A stretch of DNA of 64,000 nt from Benzoatithermus flavus (GTDB lineage: Bacteria; Pseudomonadota; Alphaproteobacteria; Geminicoccales; Geminicoccaceae), in the NCBI RefSeq assembly GCF_037908215.1, contig NZ_JBBLZC010000015.1, positions 1 through 64,000 on the forward strand, written 5' to 3'. Below the pieces are notes generated by a model. That model was not told the origin of the DNA, did no database searches, and worked only from the letters and a program-made list of their open reading frames with translations. Position numbers and translations under genes: made by a program. Positions within the stretch are counted from its first letter, which is position 1. Each line of letters opens with the position of its first letter. Below are positions 28,311-36,251 of the stretch, piece after piece.

Positions 28311-29335
28311 TCGCTCAAGACGACCGCCGCCTCGTCGATCCCGGCGACCCGTTGCCGCCGCTCCCGGGCCATTCCTCGCGCGGCCGGCTCGAGCGCGTGC
28401 TGCGCGCCGGCCGCTTCGCCGTCACCTCCGAGCTCAACCCGCCCGATTCGGCCGACCCGCGCGACGTCTTCGATCGGGCCGTCGTGCTCTCCGAGGTCTG
28501 CGACGCGATCAACGCCGTCGATGCGTCCGGCGCCCACGTCCACATGTCGAGCGTCGGCATCTGCGCGCTGCTCACGCGCGCCGGCTACGCGCCCGTGATG
28601 CAGATCGCCTGTCGCGACAAGAACCGGATCGCGATCCAGGGCGATGTCCTGGGTGCGGCGGCCATGGGGGTACAGAACATCCTCTGCCTCACCGGCGACG
28701 GGGTGCAGTGCGGCGACCAGCCCGAGGCGAAGCCGGTCTTCGACCTCGACAGCATCTCGCTCCTGAAGACGATCCGCACCATGCGCGACGAGGGCAGGTT
28801 CCTCTCGGGAAGAAAGCTGACCTCGCCGCCGCAGGTGTTCCTGGGTGCCGCCGTCAACCCGTTTGCACCACCCTACGACTACCGGCCGATCCACTTCGCG
28901 AAGAAGGTCGCGGCGGGCGCCCAGTTCGTCCAGACCCAGTACTGCTACGACGTGCCGCTTCTCGAGCGGTTCATGGCGCGCGTGCGCGATATGGGCCTGC
29001 ACGAGAAGTGCTTCATTCTCGTGGGCGTGGGCCCGCTCGCCTCCGCCAAGACCGCGCGCTGGATGCGCTCCGCCGTGCCCGGGGTCCACATCCCGGACGA
29101 GGTGATCGAGCGGATCGAGAAGGCAGGCGCTCCCAAGGACCAGAAGGCCGAGGGCAAGCGCCTGTGCATCGAGCTGATCCAGCGGGTGCGGGAGATCAAG
29201 GGCGTGCACGGCGTGCACGTCATGGCCTACCGCCAGGAGGAGTACGTCTCCGAGATCATCAAGGCCTCGGGGGTGTTGGAAGGACGGAGCGGGCGCGTGC
29301 GCGCGCGACTGCATGAAGGGAGTGCTGCGACGTGA
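28307..29335 (+). CDS. metF: Methylenetetrahydrofolate reductase
   Basis: 342-residue TIM-barrel flavoprotein interconverting 5,10-methylene-THF and 5-methyl-THF. Visible: FAVTSELNPPDSADPRDVFDRA, DKNRIAIQGDVLGAAAMGVQNILCLTGDG, ISLLKTIRTMRDEGRFLSGRKL, GAAVNPFAPPYDYR and GAQFVQTQYCYD. The ATG at 28307 overlaps the MTHFR_C stop, and the stop overlaps the GTG of the methyltransferase (GTGA). In this operon it probably runs in the oxidative direction, feeding methyl groups removed by the corrinoid pathway into the THF pool. Confidence 0.92.
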   Translation: MIAQDDRRLVDPGDPLPPLPGHSSRGRLERVLRAGRFAVTSELNPPDSADPRDVFDRAVVLSEVCDAINAVDASGAHVHMSSVGICALLTRAGYAPVMQIACRDKNRIAIQGDVLGAAAMGVQNILCLTGDGVQCGDQPEAKPVFDLDSISLLKTIRTMRDEGRFLSGRKLTSPPQVFLGAAVNPFAPPYDYRPIHFAKKVAAGAQFVQTQYCYDVPLLERFMARVRDMGLHEKCFILVGVGPLASAKTARWMRSAVPGVHIPDEVIERIEKAGAPKDQKAEGKRLCIELIQRVREIKGVHGVHVMAYRQEEYVSEIIKASGVLEGRSGRVRARLHEGSAAT

Positions 29336-30261
29336 CCGAGACCGTGGTGAGCTCGGCGACGAAGACGGTCGTCATCGGCTTCGAGAGGCCATTCTGCATC
29401 ATCGGCGAGCGGATCAACCCGACGGGCAGGAAGAAGCTCGCGGCCGAAATGGCGGCCGGCGACTTCTCGACGGTCGAGAAGGATACGATCGCCCAGGTCG
29501 AGGCCGGGGCGCACATGCTGGACGTCAACGCCGGCATCCCCTTGGCCGACGAGCCCGCGATCCTGGCGAAGACCATCCAGCTCGTTCAGTCCCTGACCGA
29601 CGTTCCGCTCTCGATCGACAGCTCGATCGTGGCGGCGCTCGAGGCCGGCCTTGCCGTCTACAAGGGCCGTCCGCTCGTGAACTCGGTGACGGGCGAGGAG
29701 GAGCGGCTCGAGTCCGTGCTGCCGCTCATCAAGAAGTACGACTGTGCCGTGGTCGCGATCTCGAACGACGAGACCGGGATCTCGGAAGACCCGGACGTGC
29801 GCTTCGAGGTGGCGAAGAAGATCGTCCACCGCGCCCAGGATCACGGCATCAAGCCCTGCGACATCGTGGTCGATCCGCTCGTCATGCCGATCGGTGCGCT
29901 CGGCAACGCCGGCACGGCCGCCTTCCGGCTGATCCGGCGCCTGCGCGAGGAGCTCAAGGTCAACACGACCTGCGGCGCCTCCAACGTCAGCTTCGGCCTG
30001 CCAAACCGGCACGGGCTCAACGCCGCCTTCCTCTCCATGGCCTGCCTCGCCGGCATGACCTCGGCGATCATGAACCCCCTGCATCTCGAGGAGATGCAGG
30101 CGGTCATGGGGGCCGACGTGATGCTGGGCAAGGACGAGCACTGCCGCCGCTGGCTCACCCGCTTCCGCGAGCCGGCCCCCGAGGGCTCGGCCGCGGCGGC
30201 CGCTGCCGGTGCGCGCGCCGAGCGGGGCGAGCGGCGGCGTCGGCGCGAGGCCACCGCCTGA
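29332..30261 (+). CDS. Methyltetrahydrofolate:corrinoid methyltransferase (pterin-binding domain)
   Basis: 309-residue TIM-barrel enzyme of the MeTr family, moving the methyl group between the corrinoid protein and THF. Visible: IGERINPTGRKKLAAEM, AQVEAGAHMLDVNAGIP, PLSIDSS, LVNSVTGEEERLESVLP, ISNDETGISEDPDVR, CDIVVDPLVMPIGA and the pterin-site CGASNVSFGLPNRHGLNAAFL. The last 30 residues are an Ala/Gly linker and an Arg/Glu tail ending ERGERRRRREATA, beyond the usual barrel end. The start overlaps metF (GTGA) and the stop overlaps the next gene (TGATG). Confidence 0.92.
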   Translation: MTETVVSSATKTVVIGFERPFCIIGERINPTGRKKLAAEMAAGDFSTVEKDTIAQVEAGAHMLDVNAGIPLADEPAILAKTIQLVQSLTDVPLSIDSSIVAALEAGLAVYKGRPLVNSVTGEEERLESVLPLIKKYDCAVVAISNDETGISEDPDVRFEVAKKIVHRAQDHGIKPCDIVVDPLVMPIGALGNAGTAAFRLIRRLREELKVNTTCGASNVSFGLPNRHGLNAAFLSMACLAGMTSAIMNPLHLEEMQAVMGADVMLGKDEHCRRWLTRFREPAPEGSAAAAAAGARAERGERRRRREATA

Positions 30262-32270
30262 TGCAGGATGCCCTCGTCGTCTTCACCCCTTCCGGCAAGC
30301 GTGGCCGGTTCCCGCTCGGCACGCCCTTGCTCCAGGCTGCCCGGCAGCTCGGCGTCGACATCGACAGCGTGTGCGGCGGGCGGGCGATCTGCGGCCGCTG
30401 CCAGGTGACGATCGGTGAGGGCAGCTTCGCGAAGCACGGCATCACCAGCACGGCCGCGCACGTCAGCGCATTCTCGGCCACCGAGGAGCGCTATCGCGGC
30501 AAGAAGGGGCTGGCGTCCGGCCGGCGCCTCTCCTGCCAGGCGACGGTGCAGGGCGACGTCGTCGTCGACGTGCCGCCCGAGAGCCAGGTCCACCGGCAGG
30601 TCGTCAGGAAGCGCGCCGAGGTGCGGGCGATCGAGCTCGATACCCTCACCCGCCTGCATTACATCGAGGTCGAGGAGCCGGACATGCACCGGCAGCGCGG
30701 CGACTTCGAGCGGGTGCAGGAGGCGCTCGAGCGCCAGTGGGGGCTGAAGGGGCTCACGATCGATCTCGAGCCCCTGCAGATGCTGCAGAAGCATCTGCGA
30801 GCGGGCGGCTGGCGGCTCACGGTCGCCGTCCACAAGGAGAGCCGCATCGTCGCGACCTGGCCCGGCTTCCACGACCGGCTCTACGGCATCGCCATCGACA
30901 TCGGCTCGACCACGATCGCGGCGCATTTGTGCGACATGGGCACGGGCGAGGTGCTGGCCTCCTCGGGCATGATGAACCCGCAGATCCGCTTCGGCGAGGA
31001 TCTGATGTCGCGGGTGTCGTACTCGATGATGAATCCGGGCGGCGACGCCGAGATGACCGCCGCCGTCCGCGGCGCCCTCGACGCACTCGCCGCCGAGCTC
31101 TGCGCCGAGGCCAAGATCGACCCGCACGACGTGCTCGAGCTCGTGCTGGTCGGCAACCCGATCATGCACCACCTCCTGCTCGGCATCGACCCCGTCGAGC
31201 TGGGCGGCGCTCCGTTCGCGCTCGCGACCGACAGCGCCATCGAGATCCTGGCGCGCGAGCTCGACCTTGCGGCGGTCAATCCGGGTGCGCGCGTCTACGT
31301 GCTGCCCTGCATCGCCGGCCATGTCGGCGCCGACTGCGCGGGTGTGGTGCTGTCCGAGACACCTTATCTCAACGACGAGATCACGCTCGTCGTCGACGTC
31401 GGCACCAACGCCGAGATCGTGCTCGGCAACAAGGACCGGCTCCTCGCCTGCTCCTCGCCGACCGGCCCCGCCTTCGAGGGAGCGCAGATCGGCCACGGCC
31501 AGCGCGCCGCACCGGGTGCGATCGAGCGGGTGCGGATCGACAGGGAGACGCTCGAGCCGCGCTTCAAGGTGATCGGCTGCGATCTCTGGTCGGACGAGCC
31601 GGGCTTCGCGGCAGCCACGCGCAAGACCGGGGTCACCGGCATCTGCGGCTCCGGCATCATCGAGGTCATCGCCGAGATGTACCTCGCCGGCATCCTGACC
31701 CAGGACGGCGTCATCGACGGCAACCTCGTCGCCCGTACCCCGCGCATCCGCGCGGAAGGCCGGACGTTCAGCTATCTCCTGCACGCGGGCGAGCCCGAGA
31801 TCGTCATCGGCCAGAACGACATCCGCGCCATCCAGCTCGCCAAAGCGGCCCTCTACGCCGGAGCGCGCCTGCTCATGGACAAGCTCGGCATCGACAAGGT
31901 CGACCGCGTGACGCTGGCCGGCGCCTTCGGCAGCCACATCGATCCGGTCCATGCCATGGTGCTCGGCATGATCCCGGACTGCCCGCTGGAGAAGGTGAGC
32001 TCGGCCGGCAATGCCGCCGGCACGGGCGCCAGGATCGCCCTTCTCAACCGCAAGGCCCGCGCCGAGATCGAGGACGTGGTGGAGCGGATCGAGAAGATCG
32101 AGACCGCGATCGAGCCACGCTTCCAGGAGCATTTCGTGGCGGCGATGGCGATCCCGCACAAGACCGCTCCCTATCCCAACCTCGCCGCCGTGGTGCCCTT
32201 GCCGGCTCCCAAGGAAGTGACGGGTGGCGCAGCCGGCGAGGGTCGTCGCCGGCGCCGTGCCGGCGGCTGA
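30261..32270 (+). CDS. RACo-like corrinoid reductive activator (2Fe-2S plus ASKHA ATPase)
   Basis: 669-residue protein that, by family, reduces inactive Co(II) corrinoid back to Co(I) with ATP. An N-terminal ferredoxin-type 2Fe-2S domain has Cys38, Cys44, Cys47 and Cys92 (SVCGGRAICGRCQV, RLSCQ). A linker domain (about 100-205) is followed by a DUF4445/ASKHA ATPase domain (215-620) with GIAIDIGSTTIAAHL, ITLVVDVGTNAEIVLG, CSSPTGPAFEGAQIGHG, GICGSGIIEVIAEMYLAGI and VTLAGAFGSHIDPV. It ends in a Gly/Arg tail (EGRRRRRAGG) resembling the one on the preceding methyltransferase. Last gene of the operon. Confidence 0.92.
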   Translation: MQDALVVFTPSGKRGRFPLGTPLLQAARQLGVDIDSVCGGRAICGRCQVTIGEGSFAKHGITSTAAHVSAFSATEERYRGKKGLASGRRLSCQATVQGDVVVDVPPESQVHRQVVRKRAEVRAIELDTLTRLHYIEVEEPDMHRQRGDFERVQEALERQWGLKGLTIDLEPLQMLQKHLRAGGWRLTVAVHKESRIVATWPGFHDRLYGIAIDIGSTTIAAHLCDMGTGEVLASSGMMNPQIRFGEDLMSRVSYSMMNPGGDAEMTAAVRGALDALAAELCAEAKIDPHDVLELVLVGNPIMHHLLLGIDPVELGGAPFALATDSAIEILARELDLAAVNPGARVYVLPCIAGHVGADCAGVVLSETPYLNDEITLVVDVGTNAEIVLGNKDRLLACSSPTGPAFEGAQIGHGQRAAPGAIERVRIDRETLEPRFKVIGCDLWSDEPGFAAATRKTGVTGICGSGIIEVIAEMYLAGILTQDGVIDGNLVARTPRIRAEGRTFSYLLHAGEPEIVIGQNDIRAIQLAKAALYAGARLLMDKLGIDKVDRVTLAGAFGSHIDPVHAMVLGMIPDCPLEKVSSAGNAAGTGARIALLNRKARAEIEDVVERIEKIETAIEPRFQEHFVAAMAIPHKTAPYPNLAAVVPLPAPKEVTGGAAGEGRRRRRAGG

Positions 32271-32365
32271 GCCCGACATCGCCCGGCATCGAAGGACGAC
32301 GCCGGCGCCGCTGCCGCGGGCGTCCGTCCGCATCCTGCCCATGAGCCGGATGCGGCCGCAGCGGA

Positions 32366-32572
32366 TCAGCGCCAGGCGGTCGAAGCGGGTTCTTTCCTCG
32401 CCTGGTCACCAGGGCCGTCGACCAGCCGGAGCGGTACGGTGGTGATCGCCATGCCGGTGGCCGGCTCGGGATCGCGCGGTGCCAGCCACAGCGCCAGGCA
32501 GACGGCGACCAGGCCCAGCAGGAGCAGTGGGCCCAGCGCCAGCAGCAGTTGCCGACCGCGGTAGGGGGCCAC
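32366..32572 (-). CDS. Small predicted membrane protein
   Basis: 68 residues with one hydrophobic helix (QLLLALGPLLLLGLVAVCLALWL, about residues 8-30) and a short polar tail. GTG start, weak ribosome site. It lies 33 bases downstream of the PCu(A)C gene on the same strand, so co-transcription is plausible. Not recognised; it is too short to be a SCO-type copper protein. Confidence 0.4.
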   Translation of the reverse strand: MAPYRGRQLLLALGPLLLLGLVAVCLALWLAPRDPEPATGMAITTVPLRLVDGPGDQARKEPASTAWR

Positions 32573-32605
32573 GTGGGTCGTCCGGTGCTACGGACCGGTC
32601 CTGCT

Positions 32606-33109
32606 TCAGTGGGCCTTGTGACCCTGCGCCCCATCCGCGCCATGTCCGCCGGCGGGCATGTCGCGTGCGGCCCGAACCTCGATCTGGACGGCAACCGTCC
32701 CGGCCCTCTCGAAACGAACCTGCAGCGGAAAGGAAGCGCCCTTCGCCAGGGGCCGGCGCAGGTCCATCAGCATGATGTGCAGCTCGCCGGGCCGCAGCAC
32801 GACTTCTCCGCCGGCCGGCACCTCGATGCCGTCGACCGGGTGCATCGTCGCGACGCCCTGCGCGTCGACGGTGCTGGCGTGGAGCTCGGCCGCCCCGGCC
32901 ACGTCGCCCTCGACCGCCACTAGCCGGTCGGACTGGCCGCCGTGATTGACGATGGTGAGGTAGGCGGCACCGTTCTTCTGCATCGGGGCCGATGCACGAG
33001 CCCAGGCGTCCCGGATCTCGAGATCGCCCAGACGGTAGCTCTCGGCCCGAACCGGTGCCGTCACCAAGAGAGCCAGCAAAAGTCCGCCAAGCCAGGGCTT
33101 TCGTATCAT
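32606..33109 (-). CDS. Periplasmic copper chaperone PCu(A)C
   Basis: 167-residue exported copper(I) chaperone that, by family, delivers copper to cytochrome oxidase. The signal peptide covers residues 1-22. The DUF461/PCu(A)C core reads IRDAWARASAPMQKNGAAYLTIVNHG, then AAELHASTV, a Met-His pair in VATMHPVDGIEVPAGG, and GELHIMLMDLRRPL, which supply the His/Met copper ligands. The His/Met-containing tail (DMPAGGHGADGAQGHKAH) may bind extra metal. A GGAAG site precedes the ATG. No SCO gene is adjacent. Confidence 0.88.
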   Translation of the reverse strand: MIRKPWLGGLLLALLVTAPVRAESYRLGDLEIRDAWARASAPMQKNGAAYLTIVNHGGQSDRLVAVEGDVAGAAELHASTVDAQGVATMHPVDGIEVPAGGEVVLRPGELHIMLMDLRRPLAKGASFPLQVRFERAGTVAVQIEVRAARDMPAGGHGADGAQGHKAH

Positions 33110-33201
33110 CAGCTTCTTCCTTCGTGCCGTTTTGGCGCAGGCTCGCCCGTCATGGGCCCGGGTGGCCAGAAGCCACCTTATCGGCCGCAGCCCAGGTCGG
33201 C

Positions 33202-33248
33202 AGGTGGGCAGGCCGCCGCAGCCTGCCACCTTTCTAACCATTTTTGGT
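33202..33248 (-). promoter_or_regulatory. Stem-loop and AACCA/TGGTT dyad upstream of the copper chaperone gene
   Basis: The 201-base gap between the beta-propeller stop and the PCu(A)C start contains two structures. One is a 10-bp stem-loop (GGTGGGCAGGC with GCCTGCCACC, one bulged base, 33202-33229). The other is the dyad AACCATTTTTGGTT (33235-33248) in an AT-rich patch. They could form the chaperone promoter/operator or a 3 prime structure of the upstream transcript. Assignment is open. Confidence 0.3.
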
Positions 33249-33310
33249 TGTGAAACCTCTGATGAACATCAACCCTGCGGCATCAAGAAGCAGCCCGGCG
33301 GCGATGCACC

Positions 33311-34471
33311 TCAATGGCAGTAGTTGGCCGCTCCCATCATGTGAGCACCCCATGGCCCGTGGCCGACGCCGTCGATCACCTTGAGCAGGCGACGCGCGCG
33401 CGTGTCGATCACGGCGACGGCATCGGCATCGCTGAGCGCAACGTAGAGCTTCGTGCCGTCGGGCGTGGTGACACCGGTCTCGGGCGTGCCCGGCAGGGCG
33501 ATCTCGCCGGCGCGGTCGTTCCGCTCGAGGTCGAGGATGACGGCCTTGCGCTCGCCACGGCTGAGCACGAAGGCGGTCGTCTCGAACCAGCCGGTGTTGA
33601 CGCCGGTCATCTCGGCAGCACCCGCGACCCGCGCCACCTCGGCGAGCGTCGCCGTGTCGACGATCGAGACCGTGGCGTCACCGTTGTTGGGGACGATCAT
33701 GCGCCGGCCGTCGCCGGTGGCGTAGGCACGCCAGGGAGTCGAGCCGAGCGTGAGGCGCTTCACGACGTCCTGCGTCTCGAGATCGATCACCGCGAGCCCG
33801 TCGCCGCTGCCGTAGGCGGCAAAGCCGAGACGGCCGTCCGGGGTCGGGGTCACGTTGACCACGCCCTGGAAGTCGACGTCTGCGGTGGTGCTCGCGACCT
33901 GCCGCGGCTCGGCGAGCCCGATCTCGTTCACGATCCGAGCGGTCGCGACGTCGACCACGCTCACCGTGTCGGCCCCGAGGTTCGCGACGTAGAGCAGCTT
34001 GCCGTTCGCGGCGAAGGTCAGGTTGTGCGGGGCGTGGAAGCCTTCGATCCGCGCCGTCTCCAGCCGGCGCTCGAGATCGACCAGCGAGACCGAGCCCGCC
34101 TCGATGTTGGCGACGGCGAGCAGCCGGCCCGAGGGATCGAGCTCCATGTGCTCGGGCACGTGCCCGAGCGCGATGGTCGTCGCCTGTCCGGGGCGGTCGA
34201 GGTCGACGACGCTGATCGTGTCCGAGCCCGAATTTGTAGCGACGAGCAGGTTGAGCACCTTCGAGACCGCGACCTGGTGCGGCGTCGTGCCGACCGCCAC
34301 CTTCGTCACCACTTCATCGGTCCGGGTGTCGATCAGCGCCACATCGGCCGAATCCTTGTTCGGCACGAACACGAGATGGTCGAGATCGGCCGCGGCGGCT
34401 CCGCCGCCGCCGACCACGGCGGACGCTAGGGCCGAGCATGCGGCCAGCGCCAGAGCGAGACGACGCTGCAT
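33311..34471 (-). CDS. Exported YVTN (YncE-like) beta-propeller protein under a B12 riboswitch
   Basis: 386-residue secreted protein made of seven or so 40-residue YVTN/lactonase-like blades after a signal peptide (residues 1-28). Blade signatures: VALIDTRTDEVVTKVAVGTTPHQVAV, ISVVDLDRPGQATTIALG, VSLVDLERRLETARIEGFHAPHNLTF, LYVANLGADTVSVVDVATARIVNEI, LAVIDLETQDVVKRLTLGSTPWRAYA and VSIVDTATLAEVARVAG. The C-terminus, GPWGAHMMGAANYCH, is rich in His, Met and Cys and could bind metal. The leader carries a cobalamin riboswitch, so expression should fall when B12 is abundant. The function of the family is not known. Confidence 0.85.
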   Translation of the reverse strand: MQRRLALALAACSALASAVVGGGGAAAADLDHLVFVPNKDSADVALIDTRTDEVVTKVAVGTTPHQVAVSKVLNLLVATNSGSDTISVVDLDRPGQATTIALGHVPEHMELDPSGRLLAVANIEAGSVSLVDLERRLETARIEGFHAPHNLTFAANGKLLYVANLGADTVSVVDVATARIVNEIGLAEPRQVASTTADVDFQGVVNVTPTPDGRLGFAAYGSGDGLAVIDLETQDVVKRLTLGSTPWRAYATGDGRRMIVPNNGDATVSIVDTATLAEVARVAGAAEMTGVNTGWFETTAFVLSRGERKAVILDLERNDRAGEIALPGTPETGVTTPDGTKLYVALSDADAVAVIDTRARRLLKVIDGVGHGPWGAHMMGAANYCH

Positions 34472-34519
34472 CTTGGATTTCCCCCTGATACGGGACACCC
34501 CGTCCCATCGGTTAGCTGT

Positions 34520-34718
34520 GGGCGACGGCAGGTCTCCTGGCTCGCGGGTCGTCGTCTTGGCCGGCCTTCCCGGGTCGAGCCGACCCAGTGGCATCGGGGA
34601 TTGGCCTCGACTTCCCGCCTACAGTTGCGGGGGCAGCTCCGGCTTCGCCATCGGCCCGGCTCGTAGGGCCTCGTGGTTGGACCGGATTCCCTTTTCATCC
34701 TCGGCACGAGGAACCGTC
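34520..34718 (-). ncRNA. Cobalamin (AdoCbl) riboswitch
   Basis: Read on the minus strand, the canonical elements follow in order: GGTTCCTCG, GATGAAAAGGGAAT (34703-34690), AGCTGCCCCCGCAACTGTA, GCGGGAAG, GATGCCACTG, CCGGGAAGGC and the B12 box AGCCAGGAGACCTGCC (34542-34527). The 3 prime end lies about 50 bases before the beta-propeller ATG at 34471, and the 5 prime end lies 90 bases after the stop of the FAD protein gene. It therefore governs the beta-propeller gene and perhaps the copper-chaperone gene beyond. Confidence 0.95.
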
Positions 34719-34807
34719 GGCCGGCAACGTCCGCGATGTGGGAGATCACGTCAAGCCGCCCCGAACATCGCGAACGGCGACGCCCTCGTCGACCGAGGCT
34801 CGGCGCT

Positions 34808-36205
34808 TCAGGCCGCCGCCGCGAACCGGCTCCGTGCCAGCGTCAGCACGTTGGCCGCGACCTGCTCGGCCTGGGCTCGGATCTCCGGCACGGCGGTGAT
34901 CTCGAACAGAGCACCGCGCGTGACCGGGCCTACGCCGAACAACTGCCGCGAAGGCTCGCCGCGGGCATCGATCATCGCACCGTAGGTCGTGCAGTCGAGG
35001 CCCAGCGCCAGAGCCGCCGGCCGCACCAGCCCGTCGGCCAGGAGCTGCTGGACCAGGGGATCGTCGATTCTGGTGTAGTCGCCCGCGAGCCCCGTGCAGT
35101 CGATCACCCGCTGGGCCAGAAGCTGCTGCTCGCCGACCTCGCCACGCGGCCGCCAGCGCACGCGCAGGACATCGCCCGCCGGAGCGATCGAGGTGATCCT
35201 GCCGGCATGGACCTCGAGCATGGCGGCCGCGCGCAGCATGGCGAGCGTGGCCGCCACGGGCGGAGCCATGCGGTGCCGGTGCACGTCCCAATAGGGGCGA
35301 ACGTGGCGCAGGAAGCGCGCCTGATCGGCAGTCGTCATCTCGGCCCAGAGCGTCTGCACGTGCGGCCGGAGCGCATCGACCACGGCCCGCCAGCCCACGC
35401 TCTGCCCGGCCGCCCGACGCACCTCGCGGCGGACCGCTCGGAACAGGGTCAGGAGCGAACGGCGATCGTCGGCGCAGAGCCGGAGATCGGGCCATGGGCT
35501 CGACGGCGCGTGCGCCTGCGGCAGCAGCCCGCGCCGCGAGATGGCGTGGATCGGGCCGGCGAAGCCTTTGTCGACGAGGGTGAGGCAGACATCGGCCATG
35601 GTGAGGGCCGTGCCCAGCAGGACCACGGGTAGGCCCGGCTCGAGCGGGGCGGTCGCCGCCTCGCTCCAGGGATCGGCGACGTAGCCCGGCAGGGCCGGAC
35701 GGACGGGCGCGTAGTTGCCGGTCGCGAGCACCGCCGCATCGATCGGGTAGCAGCGTCCGCTCGCGGTCTCGAGCTGCAGGCGGCTGCCGGCCGGGCGCAG
35801 CGCCGTCGCCTGATCGGCCACGAGATAGAGATTGTCGGCGCCGTCCTGACGCGCGATCGCCTCGCGCAGGAGGTCTTGGATGTAGCGCCCGTAGATGGAG
35901 CGCCGCACGAACGTGCCGGCGATGGTCCGCTCGCCGGCGTCGGCGTGCCCGGCCGGCTCGAGCCGGTCGAGCCAATGGGCGAAATGGCCGGGCTCGTCGG
36001 CGAAGGCGCTCATGTTCTCCGCCCGGACATTGACGAGATGGCGCTGGTGGCCGGTGCTGTAGGCGAGGCCGGGCCCGACCCGGCCCGAGCGCTCGACGAG
36101 GTAGACCCGCTCGCCGGGCTTGCAGCGCCAGAGCAGGTGGATGGCGGTCATGACGCCACTGAAGCCTGCCCCGATCACCGCGATGCGGCATCCGTCAGGG
36201 TGCAT
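34808..36205 (-). CDS. FAD/NAD(P)-binding protein (NAD_binding_9 family)
   Basis: 465-residue flavoprotein. The N-terminal dinucleotide fold reads RIAVIGAGFSGVMTAIHLLWR (GxGxxG near 12-17), followed by YLVERSGRVGPGLAYST and HLVNVRAENMSAFADEPGHFAHWL, the hallmark of the FAD-NAD(P)-binding 'HI0933-unrelated' PF13454 group. A second conserved stretch is VLLGTALTMADVCLTLVDKG. Members are uncharacterised oxidoreductases. It follows cysA by 46 bases on the same strand with a strong GAGGAGG site, so it looks like the last gene of the sulfate-transport operon; a redox role in sulfur assimilation is inference. Confidence 0.78.
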   Translation of the reverse strand: MHPDGCRIAVIGAGFSGVMTAIHLLWRCKPGERVYLVERSGRVGPGLAYSTGHQRHLVNVRAENMSAFADEPGHFAHWLDRLEPAGHADAGERTIAGTFVRRSIYGRYIQDLLREAIARQDGADNLYLVADQATALRPAGSRLQLETASGRCYPIDAAVLATGNYAPVRPALPGYVADPWSEAATAPLEPGLPVVLLGTALTMADVCLTLVDKGFAGPIHAISRRGLLPQAHAPSSPWPDLRLCADDRRSLLTLFRAVRREVRRAAGQSVGWRAVVDALRPHVQTLWAEMTTADQARFLRHVRPYWDVHRHRMAPPVAATLAMLRAAAMLEVHAGRITSIAPAGDVLRVRWRPRGEVGEQQLLAQRVIDCTGLAGDYTRIDDPLVQQLLADGLVRPAALALGLDCTTYGAMIDARGEPSRQLFGVGPVTRGALFEITAVPEIRAQAEQVAANVLTLARSRFAAAA

Positions 36206-36251
36206 CCCTTGCCTCCTCGATCGTTGTGGTCGCGGGCGTCGCAGCGCCCGG

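Noticed and set aside
29313..30258. N-terminal extension of the RACo-like gene through the methyltransferase
   Set aside because: The upstream residues overlap the methyltransferase gene in another frame, and the 2Fe-2S domain begins right at the ATG at 30261.
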